Notes under the pieces: model-generated
The model's database searches: none
Told to the model about the DNA's origin: nothing
The model's input: only the letters and a program-made list of their open reading frames with translations
Made by a program: the position numbers and the translations under genes
Shown here: positions 1 to 8,528 of the stretch, piece after piece
Layout: each line of letters opens with the position of its first letter
Numbering within the stretch: position 1 is the stretch's first letter
DNA from: Pseudomonas baetica
Lineage (GTDB): Bacteria > Pseudomonadota > Gammaproteobacteria > Pseudomonadales > Pseudomonadaceae
Direction: 5' to 3'
Length of the DNA: 64,000 nt
NCBI RefSeq assembly: GCF_002813455.1
Contig: NZ_PHHE01000001.1
Span: 4,646,001-4,710,000, forward strand

Positions 1-110
1 TCCCTTCAAAGAAAATCTCTGACTCTGTACCGGTCTTCAAGTCCTTGTGAATCATCTTGGAATTGCGGTTTTTGATGAGGTTCAGGGTCTGAACGACTTT
101 AGGGTCAAGC
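1..110 (-). pseudogene. 3' fragment of candidate relaxase gene, cut by IS3 element
   Basis: On the minus strand this stretch reads without a stop out of the left window edge (residues begin LDPKVVQTLNLIKNRN). It continues the reading frame of the gene at 1346-2551 once the IS3 element and one C at the junction are removed. The rest of the gene lies outside the window. It is therefore the downstream half of the split gene, not a gene of its own. Confidence 0.6.
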
Positions 111-174
111 TGTAGTGGTCTAATGAAACCGGACACCCATTTAGGCGAGAATGCTCGCCAGATAGAGGTGTCTG

Positions 175-1337
<1,163 letters not shown>

Positions 1338-1345
1338 CCACTACA

Positions 1346-2551
1346 CTTCGTGTCTGTGTCGGCCACGTATAGGCTGAACCCCTGAATCTGGCCCTTAGCC
1401 GTGATGAGCGGGAGAAGGTAGACGTTCATCTTCCTGAGTGCTGCATCAAGCTCTGTGATGCTCTGGTGTTTCTTGGATTTGATGAGGTTCGCTACGTCAT
1501 GCATGACAAGCTGAGTTTTGTTGCTCGCCTTGTCGTAGAGCTGATGTGATTCAAGAAGGGTCTTCTCTCTGTCCATGAGGTATTTCATGTTGAAAGCCTT
1601 TCCATCCATCCTCACGACAAACTTGTCAGCTCCGCTTTTAGCTGTGCCGTCTATTGGTTCTGGAAAATCAGTGATGGTGATGCCGTGCTTATCAAGAATC
1701 TGTTGAATGTTCTCCTTGGTCGCACCTTTCAAAATGACCTTCATTCTGTTTCTGAATTTCTTGTATTCGGCTTCCGACGTAGGAATGAATCTATCTCTAG
1801 CAGCGTTCGTGTTGGTCGGTAAAAGTGATTTGCTAAATTTTGGGTCATTCTCTAAAGCGTTCAATGCCCAAAACATTCTTAAACCTGAGTTGTGTAGGTC
1901 GAGATTTTTTCTGTCGTATGATTTGCTAGACATCAAGATATGTAGGTGAGATTTATAAAGTCCTGTCTCGGTTTCGTATTTGATGTGGGGTACAGCTTGA
2001 ATGAGGTGGTTCAGCTTTTTCTCACGGGTGAATTCAAGGGTGAAGCGTTCACGCATAGCAAAGAGTAATTCGACCTGTTCACTTTCTGAAAGCTTTGCGG
2101 CTTCCTTTGGGTCGAGCGTTAATAAGTGGTCGTAGACTAGGTAAGCTTTTAGGATTTCATCGCGTTCGGATGCAGTGGCACCTTTGAGGTTCTGATTGTG
2201 ATTAAACTGTTTAATTTCCTCGGGTGTTGCCGTTGCCATGAAGTGTTCAAGGAACGATTCTGCAACCGCATAGGAATATTCCCATTTCTTTTTCTCGTAG
2301 CATGGTTGACCATAATAAATGTTGGGATTTGGCAGTGAGATATTACTGAATATGGAACTAGGGGCTTTTTGTACAATGCCCTTTTCAGATAGATAATCTG
2401 ATTCAGAAATTTGATAGTAAACGACAGCGGCTAAACCTTTAGTCGTGTGGATGGTATCTCTTGACATTGACTCAAATTTTTTACCGAATTTGGCTTGTTG
2501 AATCTTCTGTTTATTTTCTCTGTCTGCCTCGCTTGATTTAGCTCCTGCCAT
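1346..2551 (-). pseudogene. Candidate plasmid relaxase, 5' part (402 codons), disrupted by IS3
   Basis: Starts at ATG 2551, overlapping the end of the upstream gene by 14 bp, so the two are probably translated together. The best functional hint is a HUH-like segment about residues 190-205, with the paired histidines in KSHLHILMSS preceded by PHIKYET. This resembles the metal-binding H-x-H motif of mobilisation relaxases. Two tyrosines near the N-terminus (VVYYQ) could serve as nicking residues. Its place downstream of a ribbon-helix-helix gene and next to a repeat-rich intergenic region fits a mob operon. The IS3 element removes the C-terminal part. The family is inferred from motif and context only; another nuclease or an unknown protein is possible. 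Confidence 0.45.
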
Positions 2552-3347
2552 TTGAACCTCCTGTGTATTGTTTCTTTAATTCACTCACTACCTTCCTGAG
2601 TTGATTGATTGATTTGTAAACGGTTGCTATACCATCTGCGGATTTTTTCAAATTGATGTCTGTGTTCATGTCCTTCAATTTTTTGTTGAAGTTTTCAAGG
2701 ACTTTCTCAACCTTCACCATAAGCTTTTCATCAACAGAGTCTGTGTAGATTTTCAAGTCCTTCAACTTGAAACCTAATGCTCGTCGGTTGTATGGGTCGT
2801 TGAAGCTAAGTCCCTTTTTAAATATTTTGCTGTACGAATCAAGGGAGTGGCGAGAGTAGTAATTTCTTTTCGCTGGTAGATTGAAATGTATATCTAGTCT
2901 GTTGAGTCGGTCTATGAGACTCAAAGCTTCTTTAGAGTCGTCGATTCTAAAGCTCCTGCCAACCCTCAATAGTTCTTTTACTTCTCTGTCCAAATCCTTT
3001 AGACGGGCTTTGAACAGGTCTTGAGTGTCGTAGTAGGTATCAAGCTTTAATTCAATCGTAAGGGCTTCAAGCTCGGCCATAGCGACAGGTATTCTTTCTT
3101 CTACAGCTCTGGCGAATAACGTATCAAAATTCAAATTTGATTGAGTTGCTATTGTCGATAATCTGGAGGCAACGCTATCAATTTGTTGCTTCAAGCTTGA
3201 TGTGCTCAAGGTGACATCGTTGATTATTTTATCGACAAGCTCTGAGACGTTTTTTGCACGAACATGAACGGCTATGTTTTCTAATACCGTTTTAACTGCT
3301 GGATTGATTTTCAACTCAATCTTCTGATTCCTTTTAGACTCACTCAT
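2538..3347 (-). CDS. Ribbon-helix-helix plus coiled-coil protein, probable relaxosome accessory protein
   Basis: A 269-residue protein. Residues about 8-45 look like a ribbon-helix-helix DNA-binding unit: a short strand (KIELKINP) followed by two helices ending in VSELVDKIIND. The remainder is charged and helical with long coiled-coil stretches and no membrane segment. Small RHH proteins encoded just before a relaxase (MobC, NikA, MbeC types) bind oriT and recruit the relaxase; this one is longer than usual. Its stop overlaps the start of the candidate relaxase, and the upstream gene ends 11 bp before it. The exact family is not recognised. Confidence 0.5.
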   Translation of the reverse strand: MSESKRNQKIELKINPAVKTVLENIAVHVRAKNVSELVDKIINDVTLSTSSLKQQIDSVASRLSTIATQSNLNFDTLFARAVEERIPVAMAELEALTIELKLDTYYDTQDLFKARLKDLDREVKELLRVGRSFRIDDSKEALSLIDRLNRLDIHFNLPAKRNYYSRHSLDSYSKIFKKGLSFNDPYNRRALGFKLKDLKIYTDSVDEKLMVKVEKVLENFNKKLKDMNTDINLKKSADGIATVYKSINQLRKVVSELKKQYTGGSNGRS

Positions 3348-3358
3348 TGATTCCTCTA

Positions 3359-3811
3359 TTAATTGAATTTATCGTTTTCTATTTCTGCAGCCTGTAGAAC
3401 GGCTCTTAATTCTGCTGGTTCGTCATAGCCAAATTCTTTTAGTAATTTCAAAAGCTCTGACTGCTTTTTCACTGATTGAATTTCTTTCAGCTTTTTGCTA
3501 ATGAAGGTTGTGACTAAAAGGATGGCGTCTTTCTGAATCAACATATCTTGATGGACTTGCTCAAGGTCTTTGATTGAAGCTCTGACCTTAATGTCTTCTT
3601 CGCTACCCGCTGCTAAGTCATACACACTGGCTTTGAGTGAAAGAATCTCTAAACCAACTGAACCTAAATTCTTATCCATGTCTATAAAAAGCTTTGAATA
3701 CTTCTTTGACTCCAATGAGATTTTGTATTCATTGTCAAGATTCAATGCTTCTATCATTTCGGATGCAACATCTTTTGCTGAGAGGGTATTTGATTTGTTC
3801 TTTGCTTTCAT
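3359..3811 (-). CDS. Hypothetical coiled-coil protein, first gene of the mob-like operon
   Basis: A 150-residue, charged, mostly helical protein (heptad-like regions about residues 60-135) without a membrane segment or recognisable catalytic motif. A good Shine-Dalgarno (AGGAG on the minus strand) precedes ATG 3811. It is the first gene of a three-gene leftward operon with the RHH protein and the candidate relaxase, so a role in relaxosome or partition assembly is possible, but no family is recognised. It faces the TGTCTACCG repeat region across the intergenic space. Confidence 0.7.
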   Translation of the reverse strand: MKAKNKSNTLSAKDVASEMIEALNLDNEYKISLESKKYSKLFIDMDKNLGSVGLEILSLKASVYDLAAGSEEDIKVRASIKDLEQVHQDMLIQKDAILLVTTFISKKLKEIQSVKKQSELLKLLKEFGYDEPAELRAVLQAAEIENDKFN

Positions 3812-3871
3812 AGGTATCTCCTGTGTTGTTAGTTGTTGATGAGTATATTAATCATCTACTACAAATAATAA

Positions 3872-3900
3872 CATGATAATAATGCGAGTCAAATTGACGG
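3872..3900 (-). promoter_or_regulatory. Candidate promoter of the leftward mob-like operon
   Basis: On the minus strand TTGACT is followed after about 17 bp by an ATTATT-type -10, within the AT-rich stretch upstream of the gene starting at 3811. A CTACTAC-like sequence downstream recalls the element's TACTACC motif. Confidence 0.4.
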
Positions 3901-3992
3901 GTGATTATAAAGAAATCGGTTATTTGTATTTTGATAAACTTACGCACTAATTTAGGCTTTAAATATTGGACAACTGGAAGGCGTCAGGAACC

Positions 3993-4012
3993 TTTCTGTC
4001 GGTAGACAGAAA
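3993..4012. repeat. Perfect hairpin beside the 9-bp repeat array (oriT-like)
   Basis: TTTCTGTC-GGTA-GACAGAAA forms an 8-bp perfect stem with a 4-base loop. The loop and right arm contain CGGTAGACA, the inverse of the 9-bp repeat that follows. Such a hairpin near a relaxase operon is typical of a nick region, but it could equally be a protein-binding dyad. Confidence 0.6.
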
Positions 4013-4052
4013 CATACGTCTTGCTTTAATGATTTTAAAAGCTTTGACGTAC

Positions 4053-4159
4053 TGTCTACTGATTGGTGTCTACCGTAGTGTGTCTACTGGTAATAGAAAT
4101 CTGTCTACCGTGGGTTGTCTACCGATAATCAAATTATGTCTACCGATAAGTGTCTACCG
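4053..4159 (+). repeat. Seven phased TGTCTAC(C/T)G direct repeats (iteron/oriT/centromere-like)
   Basis: Copies start at 4053, 4067, 4081, 4102, 4116, 4137 and 4151. Intervals are 14, 14, 21, 14, 21 and 14 bp, with spacers of 5 or 12 bp. Two copies end TG and five end CG. An inverted copy sits at 4000-4008. The 483-bp gap 3812-4294 holds no gene; it holds this array, the hairpin and two promoters. The position between the mob-like operon and the transfer-like genes favours oriT. A centromere or a second origin are alternatives. Confidence 0.75.
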
Positions 4160-4248
4160 GGCTGTTCATGTGATGGAAAGGCAAAAGCCACTGATATTTT
4201 GATTAATTGTTTTAGAAAAAAGTATTATCATGCTTGTGAGCTTGAACA

Positions 4249-4276
4249 TTGATTTATGTATGATAAAATTTAAGTA
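4249..4276 (+). promoter_or_regulatory. Promoter of the transfer-like block (TTGATT-N16-TAAGTA)
   Basis: TTGATT (4249-4254) and TAAGTA (4271-4276) are spaced by 16 bp and followed by ATAAC. The same design occurs before the genes at 7718 and 10904, which suggests common control. Confidence 0.55.
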
Positions 4277-4294
4277 ATAACAACTTTTACGATT

Positions 4295-4492
4295 ATGACG
4301 TTACTCAAAAATAATCAGCTCATCTTTACAAGGCTTCTCATTCTTTTATCTACCATGTTCTTGATGTCATCGACTGTTATTGATGTTGATGGCGTCTGTG
4401 TGCGTGAAGAAAAAACTAATAGTGAACTGAGTGAAGTGAATAAGATTTTGACTGACCCAACGATAGTAAAAGCCACCAAACAAAGGAGGTGA
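4295..4492 (+). CDS. Small membrane protein, first gene of the transfer-like operon
   Basis: A 65-residue protein with one hydrophobic segment (about residues 10-27, FTRLLILLSTMFLMSS) followed by a charged tail containing one cysteine. It could be a signal-anchored inner-membrane protein. There is no clear Shine-Dalgarno, but a matching promoter lies about 20 bp upstream. The stop codon overlaps the strong ribosome-binding site of the next small gene. Family not recognised. Confidence 0.5.
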   Translation: MTLLKNNQLIFTRLLILLSTMFLMSSTVIDVDGVCVREEKTNSELSEVNKILTDPTIVKATKQRR

Positions 4493-4494
4493 TT

Positions 4495-4593
4495 ATGATT
4501 TATAAAAAGGTGTGTGTAGAAAAAGGTAAGTCAAGAGCTAGGCTGGTAAAAAATAGAAGAAAAAGACAAGAAATAATTATGAGGAACTTATGA
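4495..4593 (+). CDS. Very small basic peptide (32 aa), translationally coupled to the next gene
   Basis: ATG 4495 follows an almost perfect anti-16S sequence (AAGGAGGTGA, 4483-4492). The product has 32 residues, about a third Lys/Arg (KNRRKRQE motif). Its stop overlaps the ATG of the 1006-residue gene in an ATGA arrangement. The main role may be to load ribosomes onto the large membrane-protein gene, whose own ribosome-binding site (GAGG) is weaker. It could also be a working peptide. No homology is claimed. Confidence 0.55.
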   Translation: MIYKKVCVEKGKSRARLVKNRRKRQEIIMRNL

Positions 4594-7500
4594 AATGGAT
4601 GAGTAAAATTTTAATAATGCTGTTCACTTTGGTCGTATTCAGCTCGGCTAATGCGGCAATTGAAAAATCTGTTGGAGAAATAGCCGCAGAAGCTCGCGTA
4701 TCGTCCTCGCCCGTGAACACGGATGATATGAATCTATGGGAGCTTTCAGACAACGACATCGTTGTAAATATCATGTTCAGTCTTGCATCCGATGTGTTCT
4801 TTTATCCGGGTGTGCAGTTGATTATAGAAGCTTGGGGTTTTCACCCTGAGCTTCATAAAGTCGGAAGCTCACCACTTAATAAAATTCTGGACATTTGGTT
4901 AATACATGCTCTGTTTCTTGCTGGCTTAGCAATTTTGGTCGGATTTTGCATCTACCTTATGCGTAATACATATCGAACAATGGATAAGGAACAAATCAAT
5001 AAGAATTGGTTGCTGGTAGCTGTCACTCTCGGGATAGGCTTTTTCTTACAACCAAAAATATTCTTTTCGGTTTTGCTAATCTACAACTTGTTCGTCGCTT
5101 CCTTTCTTAATTACTCGACTCGATACGTTATGCTTGGAATTGTTGAAGGTGATAGAACAATTTCAGACACTGAACCACAATCCATTACTAAGCTATCTGT
5201 CTATGACACCAATGACCAAAACTATCTGCTAAATGGACTTGTAGAAGATGTCACAAAACATAGCCTATTGTCTGCCAAGGCACTCAATCTTACTAAAAAA
5301 GGTTGGAATGAAATGTTTTCAACTGGGGATACCAAGGCCGTAATATTTAATAACATAGAAAATAACGTGAATGTTGTTCCAGTAGCTAGATACAAAGGCG
5401 GAACAGTTTCAACAATCGACTATATCTATAACGAAGCTTTTGATGGATATGATGAAGATAAATATGGCCCTGCTTCTGTTCTCTTTACTGCCAGCGTCGA
5501 TAACATGGATGCTAAAGCTGATGATGAAGTTGATAGTGACATCTTAAGAAAGATTCGCGTACAGGGCATGAATGATGGTGCTAAGATTCTATCAGCTAGT
5601 GATAATTATTCTTTACTCGTTGGCTACGAAAATATTGCTTATGAATTGGTAACTGCTGGTAAGCATAAAGAAGCTACTGGATATGTTGACACAGGGGTCA
5701 TTCAGAATGTCCAAACCGGTTTAAGCAATGGACTAAAATCGGTCTTTGATGAGCTTACGACATCCGGCCTTTCAGTTTCTGAAAAGACAAGTCTTTACAC
5801 TGCTTATAGCTCAGCTTATGTGAACTCTGTGTTGGGCTTTAACCCTGACATTACTCAGTTAGGAAAGTTGAGATACGCTAGAAAAGCTCAGCTATACATT
5901 AAAGCATATAATTGCTCTCAATTTTACGAAAAAAACCTCACTACTAGAAATGGTATTGAAAAAGTTAACTCTACCAGTGGAGCATGGTTAAACGTATATC
6001 GTGACGTGATGTCATTGAATTTGCAGTGCGTATCAATCATGAACGGTCAGGCTAGATTCATGGGGGTAGATGCGAAAGCTTCCCCTGAAGCCGTTACACA
6101 ATTGATGCATAAATCTACTGCTAGTGCTATTGCCTTGAATCTTTTGAAAAGTAATATTTTGACCGGTGCAGAGTATGCCAAGTCAGACTTTGACAGTAAG
6201 TATAGCCCTATCAAGAACTCTATAGTCTCTGATATGGATAAAGGGTTCTATGCTTTAGCTCTCAATACCTTAACGCTCGGTTCGGTCTTTGAGTCTAATC
6301 TTCTATCAACCAACTCAATTAGAAATTCTAGCTCCGTGAGTTCTGCGTCTGCAGATTTCTCCATCATGGTTGACTTGAATAAGGCATTCGACAATGTGAA
6401 AAGTGCTGACGAATTAAGAAATGACTCCGGGTATTCAAACATCATCGTTGATTACAAACCATTTATATACGATGTTCTTGTTAACCCAACAAAATCAGCA
6501 GGCGTCAAGACTTATCAAGAGGCTAAATCATACGATTCAGAAGCGGCTTCCACTGGTGAATATCTAACCAGTGCTTTACAAGGCCATTCAACAATCATCA
6601 CCAATATGGCTACCAATTTTGGTATTCCAAAAGGTATGAGCATGAGCTTAGGTATAAAGTATTGTAATGCGAGTCCAGCAAATACATTAGAGTGTAATAA
6701 CCGTTCAAACGGAACCATCGCTGCGTCTCTCTATCCGACTGACAAGCTGGTACTGGGTGTTGAGTTGAAAATTGTTGTAGTGGCTTTCAAAGCTTTGATG
6801 GCAATGAATTTAGGTAAAATGCTGGACACATTCGGTTTGAATGATGGTAACAGCTCTATAGGTAAAATGATTAGTAAAGCTGGCGGTAAATGGTTATCTC
6901 AGGTTACTGGAATTTTCACTGCAGTAGTGGGCTTGATAAACGTAATGCTTGTTCCTGTCAACTTGATTGCTAACTTTTTAATCGGTATTGGTACAGCCGT
7001 CATTATTATGAAATACATTCCACTGATACAGATGACGCTAATGGTTGTAGGTTTCGTTGTTGCGTTCATAGCTGGTGCTGTAATAATGCTTGCTATGTCA
7101 ATCAAAGCAGTGGTGACATTAGAGCCTCAACATTTCGTTACGGGTGTCAAGGTGCTGTTAGCTGACTCTCTAGGATTTTGGTTCTACATCATCGGCTTTT
7201 TCGTACAAATTTATTTCTTGTACTACGTCAATTTTGGCCCAATGCAGCGTGCTATTTACGGTGCTATAGCTCCAGAGGGTGGGATTATAGGAATGCTCTC
7301 AGGTAGCATCATATTAAGCTTCATCATGCTTATGCTTCATATGTTCATAGTCGGTATACCTGCTATATTCCAACAAATGAAAAGTAGGGTGATTGCGGAC
7401 GGTACTAAAATTCAAGATGAAGCATCGGTTAAATCCTCTGTTGATAATCTGATTTTTGCTGTAGTTGCTGCCAATGAATTAAAAGCTGCTGAGCAAAAAG

Positions 7501-7610
7501 CTCTTGCCGGTCTTGATAAGAAGATTGCTATAAACAGTGAAGAAGCTAATTCTGATAAGGAAGTCATATTGCCATCCTCTAAAGGAACCGAAACGGAAGG
7601 TAAAAAATAA
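4590..7610 (+). CDS. Large polytopic membrane protein, DotA/TraY-like, probable conjugation component
   Basis: A 1006-residue protein with a signal peptide (cleavage near SSANA-A, residue 23). Two to three hydrophobic segments lie at about 70-90, 100-125 and 138-175. A long soluble region spans roughly 180-715, followed by a C-terminal cluster of segments at about 720-745, 773-845, 857-880 and 898-930 and a charged cytoplasmic tail. A signal sequence, a large middle domain and terminal membrane bundles is the layout of DotA/TraY proteins of type IVB secretion and conjugation systems, and their length is similar. No sequence motif fixes the family. Another large polytopic protein lies downstream at 8529, with separate promoters. 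No transfer ATPases are in this window. Confidence 0.5.
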   Translation: MKWMSKILIMLFTLVVFSSANAAIEKSVGEIAAEARVSSSPVNTDDMNLWELSDNDIVVNIMFSLASDVFFYPGVQLIIEAWGFHPELHKVGSSPLNKILDIWLIHALFLAGLAILVGFCIYLMRNTYRTMDKEQINKNWLLVAVTLGIGFFLQPKIFFSVLLIYNLFVASFLNYSTRYVMLGIVEGDRTISDTEPQSITKLSVYDTNDQNYLLNGLVEDVTKHSLLSAKALNLTKKGWNEMFSTGDTKAVIFNNIENNVNVVPVARYKGGTVSTIDYIYNEAFDGYDEDKYGPASVLFTASVDNMDAKADDEVDSDILRKIRVQGMNDGAKILSASDNYSLLVGYENIAYELVTAGKHKEATGYVDTGVIQNVQTGLSNGLKSVFDELTTSGLSVSEKTSLYTAYSSAYVNSVLGFNPDITQLGKLRYARKAQLYIKAYNCSQFYEKNLTTRNGIEKVNSTSGAWLNVYRDVMSLNLQCVSIMNGQARFMGVDAKASPEAVTQLMHKSTASAIALNLLKSNILTGAEYAKSDFDSKYSPIKNSIVSDMDKGFYALALNTLTLGSVFESNLLSTNSIRNSSSVSSASADFSIMVDLNKAFDNVKSADELRNDSGYSNIIVDYKPFIYDVLVNPTKSAGVKTYQEAKSYDSEAASTGEYLTSALQGHSTIITNMATNFGIPKGMSMSLGIKYCNASPANTLECNNRSNGTIAASLYPTDKLVLGVELKIVVVAFKALMAMNLGKMLDTFGLNDGNSSIGKMISKAGGKWLSQVTGIFTAVVGLINVMLVPVNLIANFLIGIGTAVIIMKYIPLIQMTLMVVGFVVAFIAGAVIMLAMSIKAVVTLEPQHFVTGVKVLLADSLGFWFYIIGFFVQIYFLYYVNFGPMQRAIYGAIAPEGGIIGMLSGSIILSFIMLMLHMFIVGIPAIFQQMKSRVIADGTKIQDEASVKSSVDNLIFAVVAANELKAAEQKALAGLDKKIAINSEEANSDKEVILPSSKGTETEGKK

Positions 7611-7631
7611 TAACTGTAATAGTCTATAAAG

Positions 7632-7658
7632 CCGGCAATAAGCCGGTTTTATTTTTTT
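7632..7658 (+). terminator. Intrinsic terminator after the 1006-residue gene
   Basis: CCGGC-AATAA-GCCGG stem followed by TTTTATTTTTTT, starting 22 bp after the stop at 7610. Confidence 0.8.
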
Positions 7659-7665
7659 CAAAGCA

Positions 7666-7700
7666 TTGATAATCTTGCGTGACGTGTTAAGTTGTTAGTA
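7666..7700 (+). promoter_or_regulatory. Promoter with overlapping TGTTAAGNTGTTAGTA motif
   Basis: TTGATA (7666-7671), 16 bp, TAAGTT (7688-7693). The 16-bp block 7685-7700 covers the -10. It matches the block before 10904 in 15 of 16 positions and resembles the TGTCAANATGGTAGTA motif of the other promoter class. Confidence 0.55.
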
Positions 7701-7717
7701 ATAACATCAAAATATTT

Positions 7718-8461
7718 ATGAATTATTTCCAACGAATCTACGAAACTTACCGTTTCAAAATAACTGGTAAGAGAACCACCGATTTTGAAAAATCTGTTAA
7801 GACTCTGTATTCCCATTATGTAGCTGACTATGAAGCTGGCGTTTATTCTGTAAGTGCTTTCTTCACTGCTTTAGTGGATTATGAACATTCCGGTACTGAG
7901 TTCAATTTTAAGCAAATAGAAACGAATGATGAAATGGCATGGCTCTATTTCGGGACTCGGTTTAATGAAAAAATTGAAGTGTTTGGCTACCAGACCAAAA
8001 ATCTTTACCCATTAATGAAATTTATTGAGGATAACGGTTTATGGCCGGAAATGGTCAGAACCAAACACGGCTATCTTTCTAGAATGTTCTTAAGAAGAAA
8101 GAAATACCATCTCAATATAAAATTTTCGAATGTCGTTAACTCAATCGAGAATTCAAAGAACCCTGAGCTGTATAAGCTTCTTCGTTCATACCCTTTAATT
8201 TTGCTCAGAATTGCTTATTTTGCAACGGCGGAAATTGGTGTTGAAAAGCTAAAAACGATGCAACCTTTTGAGGCAGGAAGGCTTGCTTTTAGACTTATAA
8301 ATAAAGCGAAAGGGAAACGCGTCAACAAAGGTTTTGTTAATTTCTTGATTTTCCATATGGCTAAGCTGGTAAAGGTTTTCTTCAGGGTTGGTTTGGTCGC
8401 TGCTGTAATAGGTACAGCTTTTTGGGCTGTGTCTTCTGGTTACCTTAGTTTGTTAGGATAA
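7718..8461 (+). CDS. Hypothetical protein with C-terminal membrane anchor
   Basis: A 247-residue protein that is basic and soluble-looking up to about residue 222, then has one hydrophobic segment near the end (VGLVAAVIGTAFWAVSSGYLSLLG). This is a tail-anchor layout. A cluster MFLRRKKYHLNIK lies near residue 128. It stands alone between two promoters inside the transfer-like block, so a role beside the two large membrane proteins is plausible but unproven. No known family is recognised. ATG 7718 lies about 25 bp after the -10 and lacks a strong Shine-Dalgarno. Confidence 0.6.
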   Translation: MNYFQRIYETYRFKITGKRTTDFEKSVKTLYSHYVADYEAGVYSVSAFFTALVDYEHSGTEFNFKQIETNDEMAWLYFGTRFNEKIEVFGYQTKNLYPLMKFIEDNGLWPEMVRTKHGYLSRMFLRRKKYHLNIKFSNVVNSIENSKNPELYKLLRSYPLILLRIAYFATAEIGVEKLKTMQPFEAGRLAFRLINKAKGKRVNKGFVNFLIFHMAKLVKVFFRVGLVAAVIGTAFWAVSSGYLSLLG

Positions 8462-8473
8462 TCATTCTGTAAT

Positions 8474-8501
8474 TTGTATTAATGAAATTCATATGTAATA
8501 A
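8474..8501 (+). promoter_or_regulatory. Candidate promoter of the 766-residue membrane protein
   Basis: TTGTAT (8474-8479), 16 bp, TAATAA (8496-8501). The GAAATTCATATG spacer is also found in the promoter upstream of the leftward gene at 23343. Confidence 0.45.
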
Positions 8502-8528
8502 TGAAGGTAGACAATATCCATAATTAAA

